Source of the DNA: Zhengella sedimenti
GTDB taxonomy: Bacteria; Pseudomonadota; Alphaproteobacteria; Rhizobiales; Rhizobiaceae
Length of the DNA stretch: 64,000 nt
Assembly: GCF_046506625.1 (NCBI RefSeq)
Contig: NZ_JBKFFP010000011.1
Span: 29,381-93,380 of the forward strand
Direction: 5' to 3'
Position numbers and translations under genes: made by a program. Of the stretch, positions 56,097 to 64,000 are shown piece after piece. A model generated the notes under the pieces. That model did no database searches. It was not told the DNA's origin and saw only the letters and a list, made by a program, of their open reading frames with translations. Each line of letters opens with the position of its first letter. Within the stretch, counting starts at the first letter, position 1.

Positions 56097-56630
56097 TTAC
56101 TTCTTCTTGCCTTCCTTGCGGACGATGCGTTCGCCGGCATACTTGACGCCCTTGCCCTTGTAGGGCTCGGGGCCACGGTATTCCCGGATCTCCGCAGCGA
56201 CCTGACCGACGACCTGCTTGTCGATGCCGGACACGACGATTTCGGTCGGCTTCGGCACCGCGATGGTCACGGTGTCGGGCGTCTGGTAGACGACCTCATG
56301 GGAAAAACCCAGCGAAAGCTGCAGGTTCTTGCCCTGCATGGCGGCGCGGTAGCCGACGCCGCTGATCTCGAGTTTCTTCTCGAAACCGTCCTTCACGCCG
56401 GTCAGGATGTTGGCGATCATCGTGCGGGACATGCCCCACTTCGAACGCGCATCCTTGCTCTCGTCCACGGGATCGACGGCGATCGCGCCGTCTTCCATCT
56501 TCACCAGGACCTCGTTGTTGACGACGAACGTCAGTTCGCCCTTCGGACCCTTCGCCGTGACGGTCTGGCCATCAACCGTGGCCGTCACGCCGGCCGGCAC
56601 CGGAACGGGCTTTTTGCCAATACGGGACAT
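56097..56630 (-). CDS. rplF: 50S ribosomal protein L6
   Basis: 177 residues near the factor-binding site. MSRIGKKPVPVPAGVTATV is the standard start; the C-terminal PEPYKGKGVKYAGERIVRKE is the signature. The frame extends 29 codons upstream into rpsH and is not used. Confidence 0.98.
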   Translation of the reverse strand: MSRIGKKPVPVPAGVTATVDGQTVTAKGPKGELTFVVNNEVLVKMEDGAIAVDPVDESKDARSKWGMSRTMIANILTGVKDGFEKKLEISGVGYRAAMQGKNLQLSLGFSHEVVYQTPDTVTIAVPKPTEIVVSGIDKQVVGQVAAEIREYRGPEPYKGKGVKYAGERIVRKEGKKK

Positions 56631-56664
56631 TGTCTTATCCTCGCCTTTGTCTCGGTTGCGCCGA

Positions 56665-57063
56665 TCAGAAGATCTGGCAGAGAAGCTCTCCGCCGACATT
56701 CTGCTCGCGGGCTTCATGATCGGCCATCACGCCCTTCGGCGTCGACAGGATCGCGATGCCCAGGCCATTGGCCACCTGCGGGATCGACTTGACCGACACG
56801 TAGACGCGGCGGCCGGGCTTGGACACACGGGCGATCTCGCGGATCACCGGCGCGCCTTCGTAGTATTTCAGCTCGATTTCGATCTCGGACTTGCCATCGC
56901 CGAAATCGACGGTGGTGTAGTCGCGGATGTAGCCCTCGGACTTGAGGACGTCGAGAACGCGTGCCCGCAGCTTCGAGGCCGGCGTCGAGACCTTGGTCTT
57001 CTTGCGGCCGACGGCATTACGGATGCGGGTCAGCATATCGCCGAGAGGATCACTCATGGACAT
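56665..57063 (-). CDS. rpsH: 30S ribosomal protein S8
   Basis: 132 residues, an early 16S rRNA binder; in E. coli also the translational repressor of the spc operon. SDPLGDMLTRIRNAVGRKKT and the C-terminal GLGIAILSTPKGVMADHEAR are conserved. Start at 57063 (or the in-frame ATG at 57057), after GGAAGGA. Confidence 0.98.
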   Translation of the reverse strand: MSMSDPLGDMLTRIRNAVGRKKTKVSTPASKLRARVLDVLKSEGYIRDYTTVDFGDGKSEIEIELKYYEGAPVIREIARVSKPGRRVYVSVKSIPQVANGLGIAILSTPKGVMADHEAREQNVGGELLCQIF

Positions 57064-57078
57064 GATATCTATCCTTCC

Positions 57079-57384
57079 TTACCAGCTCGACTTGACCAGG
57101 CCCGGGATCTTGCCCAGGGAACCCAGCTCGCGAAGCGCGATACGCGACATCTTGAGCTTGCGGTAGTAGGCGCGCGGACGGCCGGAAACCTCGCAACGGT
57201 TGCGCAGGCGGTTCTTGGCCGAATTGCGCGGCAACTCGTTGAGCTTGAGCTGTGCACGGAAACGCTCGTCCATCGGCTTGGAGCGGTCCATGATGATCGC
57301 CTTCAGCGCGGCGCGCTTCTTGGCATAGCGATCGACAAGCTCCTTGCGGTGCTTGTTCTTTTCGGTCGCACTGACTTTAGCCAT
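57079..57384 (-). CDS. rpsN: 30S ribosomal protein S14
   Basis: 101 residues, the long zinc-free form: only one Cys (NRCEVSGRPRAYYRKLKMSR), without the CxxC pairs of the short form. Located in the head of the small subunit. Confidence 0.97.
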   Translation of the reverse strand: MAKVSATEKNKHRKELVDRYAKKRAALKAIIMDRSKPMDERFRAQLKLNELPRNSAKNRLRNRCEVSGRPRAYYRKLKMSRIALRELGSLGKIPGLVKSSW

Positions 57385-57408
57385 GTATATTGTCCTTTTC
57401 GCGAGCCG

Positions 57409-57963
57409 TTACTGCCGGAAGGGGAAGTTGAAGGCCTTGAGCAGCGCCCGGGCCTCGTCATCCGACTTGGCAGTCGTACAAACGATGATGTCCATGCCCC
57501 AGATCTGATCGACCTTGTCGTAGTTGATCTCCGGGAACACGATGTGCTCCTTGATGCCCATGGCGAAGTTGCCACGGCCGTCAAAGCTCTTCGGGTTCAG
57601 GCCGCGGAAGTCGCGAACGCGCGGCAGCGCGATGTTGACCAGGCGATCCATGAATTCATACATGCGCTCCTTGCGCAGCGTCACCTTGGCGCCGATCGGC
57701 ATGCCTTCGCGCACCTTGAAGCCCGCGATGGAGTTGCGGGCCCGCGTGATGACCGGCTTCTGGCCGGCGATCTGCGCCAGGTCTTCCGCGGCCACGGAGG
57801 GCTTCTTGGAATCGCCGGTGGCTTCGCCGACACCCATGTTCAGCACGATCTTTTCGACGCGCGGGATCTGCATGACGTTGGCATAGCCGAACTGTTCACG
57901 CATGGTGTCGCGGATCTTGGTGTTGTAAAGCGTCTTGAGGCGCGGCTCGTACTTGTCAGCCAT
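57409..57963 (-). CDS. rplE: 50S ribosomal protein L5
   Basis: 184 residues; contacts 5S rRNA, P-site tRNA and S13. VEKIVLNMGVGEATGDSKK, ITRARNSIAGFKVREGMPIG and GNFAMGIKEHIVFPEINYDK are family landmarks. It overlaps rplX by 8 bases. Confidence 0.98.
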   Translation of the reverse strand: MADKYEPRLKTLYNTKIRDTMREQFGYANVMQIPRVEKIVLNMGVGEATGDSKKPSVAAEDLAQIAGQKPVITRARNSIAGFKVREGMPIGAKVTLRKERMYEFMDRLVNIALPRVRDFRGLNPKSFDGRGNFAMGIKEHIVFPEINYDKVDQIWGMDIIVCTTAKSDDEARALLKAFNFPFRQ

Positions 57964-58267
57964 TGATCACTTCTCCCGAACGCTTGGCCACGCGGACCTT
58001 CTTGCCGTCACGGACCTCGAAGCCGACGCGGGTCGCCTTGCCGTCCTTCGGATCGGCCACCGCCAGGTTCGACAGGTCGATGCCCGCTTCCTTGGTGATG
58101 ATGCCGCCTTCCTGGGTCTGCGTCTGGCGCTGGTGGCGGCGGATCAGGTTGATGCCGCGCACGAGCGCCTTGTTTTCCTTAGGCATGACCTTGAGGACTT
58201 CGCCCGAACGGCCCTTGTCCTTGCCAGCCAGCACGACGACCTTGTCGCCTTTGCGAATCTTCTGCAT
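57956..58267 (-). CDS. rplX: 50S ribosomal protein L24
   Basis: 103 residues; assembly initiator of the large subunit with a KOW motif (RKGDKVVVLAGKDKGRSGEV). Its stop lies inside the rplE start region, so the two are translationally coupled. Confidence 0.97.
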   Translation of the reverse strand: MQKIRKGDKVVVLAGKDKGRSGEVLKVMPKENKALVRGINLIRRHQRQTQTQEGGIITKEAGIDLSNLAVADPKDGKATRVGFEVRDGKKVRVAKRSGEVING

Positions 58268-58280
58268 TGGTGCTGTCTCC

Positions 58281-58649
58281 TCAGAGCACTTCCGGAGCGA
58301 GGGAAATGATCTTCATGTGGTTCTTGGCGCGCAGTTCGCGCGGCACGGGGCCGAAGATACGCGTTCCGATCGGCTCTTTCTTGTTGTCGATCAGGACAGC
58401 CGCGTTCTTGTCGAACCGGATCACCTGACCGTCGGGCCGGCGGATGTCCTTGGCCGTGCGCACGACGACCGCCTTCATCACATCGCCCTTCTTGACGCGG
58501 CCGCGCGGAATGGCTTCCTTGATCGAGACGACGATGATGTCGCCAACCGAAGCATACTTGCGCTTGGAACCGCCCAGCACCTTGATGCACATGACACGAC
58601 GCGCGCCGGAATTGTCCGCGACGTCGAGGTTTGTTTGCATCTGAATCAT
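58281..58649 (-). CDS. rplN: 50S ribosomal protein L14
   Basis: 122 residues at the subunit interface (bridge B8). MIQMQTNLDVADNSGARRVM and RIFGPVPRELRAKNHMKIIS (C-terminal) are diagnostic. Confidence 0.98.
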   Translation of the reverse strand: MIQMQTNLDVADNSGARRVMCIKVLGGSKRKYASVGDIIVVSIKEAIPRGRVKKGDVMKAVVVRTAKDIRRPDGQVIRFDKNAAVLIDNKKEPIGTRIFGPVPRELRAKNHMKIISLAPEVL

Positions 58650-58712
58650 GACTGACCGCCTTTTTTCTTCTGGTCCGGGAGCGTCGGCGCGACCCCGGCA
58701 TGCATGATTGGG

Positions 58713-58952
58713 TTACGCCTGGTCGCCGGAAACGACGACCCAGCGCTTGTCCTTGGAAATCGGAGCTGATTCCTGGATGAAGACCGTGTCGCCCACCTTG
58801 CAGGCATTGGCCTCGTCATGGGCCTTGTACTTCTTGGACTGACGCACCGTCTTCTTGAACAGCGGATGAGCAAAGCGGCGCTCGACCCGGACCACGACGG
58901 TCTTGTCGTTCTTGTCGGAGACGACGGTGCCCTGCAGAATGCGCTTCGGCAT
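58713..58952 (-). CDS. rpsQ: 30S ribosomal protein S17
   Basis: 79 residues, a primary 16S rRNA binder with an OB fold. RILQGTVVSDKNDKTVVVRV and KKYKAHDEANACKVGDTVFI match the family. Confidence 0.97.
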   Translation of the reverse strand: MPKRILQGTVVSDKNDKTVVVRVERRFAHPLFKKTVRQSKKYKAHDEANACKVGDTVFIQESAPISKDKRWVVVSGDQA

Positions 58953-58963
58953 GGTTGTACCCC

Positions 58964-59164
58964 TTACGCCTTGTTATCCGCCGCCTTCTGGCGGGCAATG
59001 GTCTTGATGCGTGCGATGTCGCGGCGGACTTCCTTCACGCGGTCGGTTTTCTCGAGCTGGCCGGTCGCCTTCTGGAAGCGCAGGTTGAACTGCTCTTTCT
59101 TCAGCTTGGCCAGCTCCTCGTTCAGCTGGTCGGGGCTCAGGGCCCGAACGTCTGCGGCTTTCAT
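58964..59164 (-). CDS. rpmC: 50S ribosomal protein L29
   Basis: 66 residues, two antiparallel helices near the exit tunnel where SRP and trigger factor dock. LSPDQLNEELAKLKKEQFNL and TGQLEKTDRVKEVRRDIARI are typical. Confidence 0.96.
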   Translation of the reverse strand: MKAADVRALSPDQLNEELAKLKKEQFNLRFQKATGQLEKTDRVKEVRRDIARIKTIARQKAADNKA

Positions 59165-59178
59165 GGCCTTGACCTTTC

Positions 59179-59592
59179 CTACTCGGCAATGCGCTGGATG
59201 AAGCGCGTCTTGATCGGCAGCTTGGCAGCGCCCAGACGCAGCGCTTCACGCGCGATTTCTTCGTTCACGCCGTCGATCTCGAACATGATGCGGCCGGGCT
59301 TCACGCGGCAGGCCCAGTAATCGACCGAGCCCTTGCCCTTACCCATGCGCACCTCGGTCGGCTTCGACGTCACCGGCACATCCGGGAAAATCCGGATCCA
59401 GACACGGCCGGCACGCTTCATGTGACGCGTGATCGCGCGGCGGGCCGCCTCGATCTGGCGGGCCGTGACGCGCTCCGGCTCCAGGGCCTTCAGGCCGAAG
59501 GAACCGAAGTTCAGGTCCGTTCCACCCTTGGCGGTGCCGTGGATGCGTCCCTTGAACTGCTTGCGGAACTTTGTGCGCTTGGGCTGCAGCAT
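59179..59592 (-). CDS. rplP: 50S ribosomal protein L16
   Basis: 137 residues contacting the A-site tRNA. MLQPKRTKFRKQFKGRIHG, ITARQIEAARRAITRHMKR (with VTARQ here) and MGKGKGSVDYWACRVKPGR are family signatures. Confidence 0.98.
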   Translation of the reverse strand: MLQPKRTKFRKQFKGRIHGTAKGGTDLNFGSFGLKALEPERVTARQIEAARRAITRHMKRAGRVWIRIFPDVPVTSKPTEVRMGKGKGSVDYWACRVKPGRIMFEIDGVNEEIAREALRLGAAKLPIKTRFIQRIAE

Positions 59593-59632
59593 CGTTCTCT
59601 ACTCCAAATCCTCAATTTCGCAAGCCCGAAGC

Positions 59633-60334
59633 TTACGCATTTTCGCGGCGGCGGCCGCCCTGGTTGTCGCCTTCCACGGCGCGGCGCTCGGAGGCCAGCG
59701 GATCGTGCTCAAGGATTTCGCCCTTGAAGACCCAGACCTTGATGCCGCAGATGCCGTAAGCCGTCTCGGCCTCGGCAAAGCCGTAATCGATGTCGGCGCG
59801 CAGCGTGTGCAGCGGAACGCGGCCCTCGCGGTACCATTCGGTGCGCGCGATCTCGGCGCCGCCGAGACGGCCCGCGCAGTTGATGCGGATACCCTCGGCA
59901 CCGAGGCGCATGGCCGACTGGACGGCGCGCTTCATGGCGCGGCGGAACGCGACGCGGCGCTCAAGCTGCTGCGCGATGGACTGCGCGACCAGGGTCGCGT
60001 CGGTCTCCGGCTTGCGCACCTCGACGATGTTCAGGTGCACTTCCGAATTCGTCATCTGCGACAGCTTGCGGCGCAGCTTCTCGATGTCGGCGCCCTTCTT
60101 GCCGATGATCAGGCCCGGACGCGCGGCGTGTATGGTCACGCGGCACTTCTTGTGCGGACGCTCGATCACCACCTTGGAGACAGCGGCCTGCTTGAGTTCG
60201 CTCTCAAGATACTCGCGGATCTTGATGTCCTCGTGCAGCAGCTTGCCGTACTCGCCGGTATTGGCATACCAGCGGGAGTCCCACGTGCGGTTGATGCCGA
60301 GGCGCAGGCCGATCGGATTGACTTTGTGGCCCAT
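59633..60334 (-). CDS. rpsC: 30S ribosomal protein S3
   Basis: 233 residues; forms the mRNA entry helicase with S4 and S5. MGHKVNPIGLRLGINRTWDS, a KH domain with RPGLIIGKKGADIEKLRRKL, and GAEGIRINCAGRLGGAEIAR. The ATG overlaps the rplV stop by one base (TGATG). Confidence 0.98.
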   Translation of the reverse strand: MGHKVNPIGLRLGINRTWDSRWYANTGEYGKLLHEDIKIREYLESELKQAAVSKVVIERPHKKCRVTIHAARPGLIIGKKGADIEKLRRKLSQMTNSEVHLNIVEVRKPETDATLVAQSIAQQLERRVAFRRAMKRAVQSAMRLGAEGIRINCAGRLGGAEIARTEWYREGRVPLHTLRADIDYGFAEAETAYGICGIKVWVFKGEILEHDPLASERRAVEGDNQGGRRRENA

Positions 60335-60723
60335 CAGGCGGCCTCCCCTTTCTCTTCGACTTCGCGCACGACGATCGTCAGGTGCGAGAACGGCTTCTCG
60401 ATGCGGCTGGCGCGGCCGCGGCCACGGGCATGGAAGCGCTTCATGACGATCGACTTGCCGACATAGGCTTCCGCCACGATCAGCGCGTCGACGTCGAGGT
60501 CGTGGTTGTTTTCCGCGTTGGCGATCGCCGATTCCAGCGTCTTGCGGACGGTGCCGGCGATGCGCTTGCGCGAGAATTCCAGGTCGGCGAGTGCAGCAGA
60601 CGCCTTCTTGCCGCGGATCATGGCGGCAACCAGGTTCAGCTTCTGCGGGCTGACACGGATCGTGCGGGTAACCGCACGGGCCTCGTTGTCAGCAAGACGG
60701 CGGGGAGCTTTGGCCTTGCCCAT
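60334..60723 (-). CDS. rplV: 50S ribosomal protein L22
   Basis: 129 residues; its beta hairpin lines the exit tunnel and is a macrolide-resistance site. RVSPQKLNLVAAMIRGKKA and ARGRGRASRIEKPFSHLTIV are diagnostic. Confidence 0.97.
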   Translation of the reverse strand: MGKAKAPRRLADNEARAVTRTIRVSPQKLNLVAAMIRGKKASAALADLEFSRKRIAGTVRKTLESAIANAENNHDLDVDALIVAEAYVGKSIVMKRFHARGRGRASRIEKPFSHLTIVVREVEEKGEAA

Positions 60724-60725
60724 GA

Positions 60726-61004
60726 TTACTTCCTCTTCGCCTTCTTGTCCGCGCCATGACCGTAATAGGTACGGGACGGGGCGAACTCACCGAACTTGTG
60801 GCCGACCATGTCTTCCGACACGGAAACCGGCACGTGCTTCTGGCCGTTGTAGACGCCGAAGGTCAGACCGACGAACTGCGGCAGGATGGTGGAGCGGCGG
60901 CTCCAGATCTTGATCACCTCGTTGCGGCCGCCTTCGCGGACCTTGTCGGCCTTCTTGAGCAGATAGCCGTCAACGAACGGACCTTTCCAGACTGAACGGG
61001 TCAA
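60726..61004 (-). CDS. rpsS: 30S ribosomal protein S19, TTG start
   Basis: 92 residues in the head, forming the S13-S19 pair. TRSVWKGPFVDGYLLKKADK follows directly after a TTG (61002-61004), which has GAGGACA upstream at normal spacing. No ATG or GTG is available near the conserved N-terminus, so TTG is taken as the start; the much longer frame to 61109 runs into rplB. The C-terminus GEFAPSRTYYGHGADKKAKR is standard. Confidence 0.93.
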   Translation of the reverse strand: MTRSVWKGPFVDGYLLKKADKVREGGRNEVIKIWSRRSTILPQFVGLTFGVYNGQKHVPVSVSEDMVGHKFGEFAPSRTYYGHGADKKAKRK

Positions 61005-61018
61005 TGAAATGTCCTCTC

Positions 61019-61855
61019 TTACTTCTTGCGCGCGTGACGCGAGCGCATGATGAACTTGTCGGTCGCCTTGTTGGAGCGTGTCTTCTTGCCCTTGGTCGGC
61101 TTGCCCCACGGCGTGACCGGATGACGGCCGCCCGAGGTGCGGCCTTCACCACCGCCGTGCGGATGGTCGACCGGGTTCATGACGACGCCGCGAACATGCG
61201 GGCGCTTGCCGAGCCAGCGCGAACGGCCGGCCTTGCCGAGGTTGATGTTGGCGTGGTCCGGGTTGGACACCGCGCCGACCGTGGCCAGGCAGGTGCCGTG
61301 CACCAGGCGCTGCTCGCCCGAGTTCAGGCGCAGGATCGCCATGCCGGCATCGCGGCCGACGAGCTGGGCATAGGCACCGGCGGAACGGGCGATCTGGCCA
61401 CCCTTGCCCGGCTTCATCTCCACATTGTGGACGATGGTGCCGACCGGCATCGCGCCCAGCGGCATCGTGTTGCCCGGCTTGACGTCCACGGCCTTCTCGG
61501 AGGCAATGACCTTGTCGCCGGCGGCCAGGCGCTGCGGCGCCAGGATGTAGGACAGCTCGTCATCGGCATAACGGATCAGCGCGATGAAGGCGGTGCGGTT
61601 CGGGTCGTATTCCAGACGCTCCACCGTGCCGACCACGTCGAACTTGCGACGCTTGAAGTCGATGATGCGGTAGGTGCGCTTGTGACCGCCACCCTGGTAG
61701 CGCGCGGTGACCCGGCCCAGGTTGTTGCGGCCGCCCTTCTGCGACAGGCCCTCGGTGAGACCCTTGACCGGCTTGCCCTTGTGCAGGCCCGAACGGTCGA
61801 CGATGACCAGCTGGCGCTGGCTCGGCGTTGTCGGTTTGAACTTCTTGAGTGCCAT
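61019..61855 (-). CDS. rplB: 50S ribosomal protein L2
   Basis: 278 residues; needed for subunit joining and peptidyl transfer. The conserved NPVDHPHGGGEGRTSGGRHP contains the histidine linked to peptidyl transferase activity. KPTTPSQRQLVIVDRSGLHK opens the protein. Confidence 0.98.
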   Translation of the reverse strand: MALKKFKPTTPSQRQLVIVDRSGLHKGKPVKGLTEGLSQKGGRNNLGRVTARYQGGGHKRTYRIIDFKRRKFDVVGTVERLEYDPNRTAFIALIRYADDELSYILAPQRLAAGDKVIASEKAVDVKPGNTMPLGAMPVGTIVHNVEMKPGKGGQIARSAGAYAQLVGRDAGMAILRLNSGEQRLVHGTCLATVGAVSNPDHANINLGKAGRSRWLGKRPHVRGVVMNPVDHPHGGGEGRTSGGRHPVTPWGKPTKGKKTRSNKATDKFIMRSRHARKK

Positions 61856-61878
61856 CTCTTCTCTTCCTTAGCCTGGCC

Positions 61879-62172
61879 TCAGAGACCGGTCGTGACGTCG
61901 ATCGACTGGCCTTCGGCAAGCGTCACGACGGCCTTCTTGACGTCGGACTGACGCCCGGCGACGCCGCGGAAACGCTTGACCTTGCCCTTGCGGACGAGCG
62001 TGTTGACCGCCTTGACCTTGACGCCGAACAGCGCTTCGACAGCGGCCTTGATCTCGGTCTTGTTGGCCGACTTGGCGACGTTGAAGACAACCTGGTTGTT
62101 TTCGGACGCCGTGGTCGACTTCTCGGTGATCACCGGAGAGACGATCACGTCATAGTGACGAATATCGGTCAT
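61879..62172 (-). CDS. rplW: 50S ribosomal protein L23
   Basis: 97 residues at the tunnel exit, main docking site for SRP and trigger factor. VIVSPVITEKSTTASENNQV and VKRFRGVAGRQSDVKKAVVT match L23. It overlaps rplD by 4 bases. Confidence 0.98.
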   Translation of the reverse strand: MTDIRHYDVIVSPVITEKSTTASENNQVVFNVAKSANKTEIKAAVEALFGVKVKAVNTLVRKGKVKRFRGVAGRQSDVKKAVVTLAEGQSIDVTTGL

Positions 62173-62789
62173 TTGAACCGCTCCTCCAGAGCTTCGACGG
62201 CCGCCTTCGACAGCACGAGCTTGCCGCGGCGCAGGATGTCATAGACGTTGATGCCCTGGACCGGCAGCACGTCGATGTTCGGGATGTTCGAAACCGCGCG
62301 CTTGAAGTTCTGGTCCAGTTCGGAGCCGCCGATCAGCAGCGCATTGGCGAGGCCAAGGCTGGCGAACTGGGCGACCAGCGCCTTCGTCTTGCCGTCCGTG
62401 GAAGCCATGTCGTCGATGACGATCAGCTCGGATGCCTTTGCCTTTGCCGAAAGCGCATGCTTCAGGCCGAGGGCGCGGACCTTCTTGGGCAGGTCATGCG
62501 CATGGCTGCGGACGACCGGACCGTGGGCCTTGCCGCCACCGCGGAACTGCGGGGCGCGGGCAGACGAGTGACGGGCGCGGCCCGTACCCTTCTGTTTGTA
62601 CATCTTCGCGCCGGTGCGGGAGATTTCGGCGCGGCCCTTGGTCTTGTGGCTGCCCTGCTGCCGTGCGGCAAGCTGCCAGCGCACGACGCGCTGCAGGATG
62701 TCCTCGCGCGGCTCCAGGCCGAAGACCTCGTCGGAGACGGAGATCTTGCCGGCATCCGCGCCGGCGAGCGTGGTAATCTTGAGATCCAT
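62169..62789 (-). CDS. rplD: 50S ribosomal protein L4
   Basis: 206 residues with an extended loop reaching the tunnel (SRTGAKMYKQKGTGRARHSS, then FRGGGKAHGPV). In E. coli L4 also represses its own operon. Its ATG overlaps the rplC stop by one base (TAATG). Confidence 0.98.
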   Translation of the reverse strand: MDLKITTLAGADAGKISVSDEVFGLEPREDILQRVVRWQLAARQQGSHKTKGRAEISRTGAKMYKQKGTGRARHSSARAPQFRGGGKAHGPVVRSHAHDLPKKVRALGLKHALSAKAKASELIVIDDMASTDGKTKALVAQFASLGLANALLIGGSELDQNFKRAVSNIPNIDVLPVQGINVYDILRRGKLVLSKAAVEALEERFK

Positions 62790-63511
62790 TATTCGGCTCC
62801 CTCGGTAGCCGGCTGCGCGGCGGCGGCGTCGTTGTTGGCGGCGCGGATGGCGGCCGGCTTCGGAGCGCTCTCCGGAAGCGGCGCCTTCACGGCGTCCCGC
62901 ACGAGGATCCAGGCGCCCTTGGAGCCGGGAACGGCACCGCGCACCAGGATCAGCCCGCGCTCGGCGTCGGTCGACACGACTTCCACGTTCTGGGTCGTCA
63001 CGCGGACCGAACCCATGTGGCCGGCCATCTTCTTGCCCTTGAACACCTTGCCCGGGTCCTGGCGCTGGCCGGTCGAACCATGCGAACGGTGCGACACGGA
63101 GTTACCATGGGTCGCGCGGCCGCCACCGAAATTGTGGCGCTTCATGACACCCTGGAAGCCCTTGCCGATCGAGGTGCCGGTCACGTCCACCTTCTGGCCG
63201 GGCACGAAATGCTCGGCGGTGATCTCGGCGCCCACGTCCAGCAGGTTTTCCGGCGTCACGCGGAACTCGGCCACCTTGGCCTTCGGCTCCACGGAAGCGG
63301 CGGCAAAATGGCCGCGCATCGCCTTGGACGTGTTCTTCACCTTGGCCAGGCCGACGCCCAGCTGCACGGCCGTGTAGCCGTTCTTCTCTTCGGTACGCTG
63401 CGCCACGACCTGGCAGTTCTCCAGGCGGAGAACTGTCACGGGCACATGCTCACCCTCGCCATTGTAGACGCGGGTCATCCCGATCTTTTGTGCGATAACA
63501 CCAGAACGCAT
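62789..63511 (-). CDS. rplC: 50S ribosomal protein L3
   Basis: 240 residues near the peptidyl transferase centre. MRSGVIAQKIGMTRVYNGEG, GHRTHGNSVSHRSHGSTGQR-like THGNSVSHRSHGSTGQRQDP and KKMAGHMG are diagnostic. An Ala-rich acidic C-terminal tail of about 30 residues extends beyond the E. coli protein. Confidence 0.98.
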   Translation of the reverse strand: MRSGVIAQKIGMTRVYNGEGEHVPVTVLRLENCQVVAQRTEEKNGYTAVQLGVGLAKVKNTSKAMRGHFAAASVEPKAKVAEFRVTPENLLDVGAEITAEHFVPGQKVDVTGTSIGKGFQGVMKRHNFGGGRATHGNSVSHRSHGSTGQRQDPGKVFKGKKMAGHMGSVRVTTQNVEVVSTDAERGLILVRGAVPGSKGAWILVRDAVKAPLPESAPKPAAIRAANNDAAAAQPATEGAE

Positions 63512-63537
63512 CGGTCAATTCCTTCCCAAGCGTTGTC

Positions 63538-63846
63538 TTACAGCTTGATCTCGACATCGACGCCGGCCGCCAGGTCGAGCTTCATGAGAGCGTCGACGGT
63601 CTGCGGGGTCGGGTCGACGATGTCGAGAAGCCGCTTGTGCGTGCGCATTTCAAACTGCTCACGGCTCTTCTTGTCGATATGCGGACCGCGGTTCACGGTG
63701 AACTTCTCAATCCGCGTCGGCAGCGGAATGGGGCCGCGAACATTCGCGCCGGTACGCTTGGCGGTCGACACGATCTCGCGCGTCGAAGCGTCGAGAATGC
63801 GATGGTCGAACGCTTTGAGGCGGATGCGGATATTCTGTCCGTTCAT
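63538..63846 (-). CDS. rpsJ: 30S ribosomal protein S10
   Basis: 102 residues in the head; also NusE, a partner of NusB in antitermination. NIRIRLKAFDHRILDASTRE and FTVNRGPHIDKKSREQFEMR (with KSREQFEMRTHKRL) are diagnostic. First gene of the S10 operon after tuf. Confidence 0.98.
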   Translation of the reverse strand: MNGQNIRIRLKAFDHRILDASTREIVSTAKRTGANVRGPIPLPTRIEKFTVNRGPHIDKKSREQFEMRTHKRLLDIVDPTPQTVDALMKLDLAAGVDVEIKL

Positions 63847-63923
63847 GCGTCTTATCCTTGAAAAGGCATTTCGGGAGGCGGGCGGTTTCGACCCGCCTCG
63901 CCGTCATTCCTTGCAGCGTATGG

Positions 63924-64000
63924 TCACTCGATGATGGAGGCGACGATGCCGGCGCCCACCGTGCGGCCGCCTTCGCGGATGGCGAAGCGCAGCTTCTCTT
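63924..64000 (-). CDS. tuf: Elongation factor Tu, C-terminal end only
   Basis: Only the last 25 codons are in the window. They read EKLRFAIREGGRTVGAGIVA and end in ASIIE, the exact end of EF-Tu domain 3. The gene continues beyond 64000. A 77-base spacer separates it from rpsJ, as in the str-S10 junction of related genomes. Confidence 0.95.
   Translation of the reverse strand, partial: EKLRFAIREGGRTVGAGIVASIIE

Overview
This GC-rich window looks like a chromosomal housekeeping segment of an alphaproteobacterium, most likely a member of the Hyphomicrobiales (Rhizobiales). The inference rests on these features: the ribosomal gene order tuf to rplQ with secY, adk and rpoA; a MipZ-type division ATPase; a phasin; ClpS-ClpA with a Lys/Ala/Pro-rich ClpA tail; an ATP12-type ATP synthase chaperone; GAAC/GTTC-type LexA boxes; and small families typical of that group (DUF1489, DUF2177, DUF3253, DUF4864). 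I see no rRNA, tRNA, CRISPR array, insertion sequence, phage gene or integrase.

Layout. 1-3.6 kb: a cut AzlC-type permease, then clpS-clpA. 3.8-4.2 kb: a phasin gene whose promoter is overlaid by three operator-like palindromes. 4.4-9.4 kb: a penicillin-binding D,D-carboxypeptidase with SPOR domain, a small orphan gene, mipZ, DUF1489, serine dehydratase and a 42-residue membrane protein. 9.8-17.5 kb: scattered small operons (YdcF-like, MscS-like, aldo/keto reductase, acyltransferase-like, ICMT-like, MerR, MgtE). 17.6-22.1 kb: a leftward coaD, two cyclophilins, queA and tgt series; queA and tgt are both needed for queuosine in tRNA. 22.3-31.7 kb: a 48-residue membrane protein, gyrA, marC, then ssb and uvrA diverging from a 944-bp spacer with SOS-type boxes, and hsp20. 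31.7-40.9 kb: nnrD, then glnB-glnA behind a sigma-54 type promoter and a five-gene LivKHMGF-type ABC transporter. 40.9-49.3 kb: a tight leftward crcB, pseudouridine synthase, EamA, HAD and ATP12 operon, a lipoprotein, a HemG-like flavoprotein, and degP-rarA. 49.4-64 kb: the whole S10-spc-alpha cluster on the minus strand, from rplQ to the 3' end of tuf.

I found no convincing undescribed multi-gene system. The most interesting signals are smaller: (1) the tRNA-guanine transglycosylase has lost three of its four zinc ligands; (2) the phasin promoter carries nested palindromes; (3) glnB has a terminator-like hairpin just after its predicted sigma-54 start; (4) the ssb-uvrA spacer holds two SOS-type promoters and several strong hairpins; (5) several wide spacers of the ribosomal cluster carry hairpins, two of them terminator-like; (6) three very small genes have convincing ribosome binding sites. 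Start codons were often moved inward from the longest open frame, using the ribosome binding site and the family's usual N-terminus.
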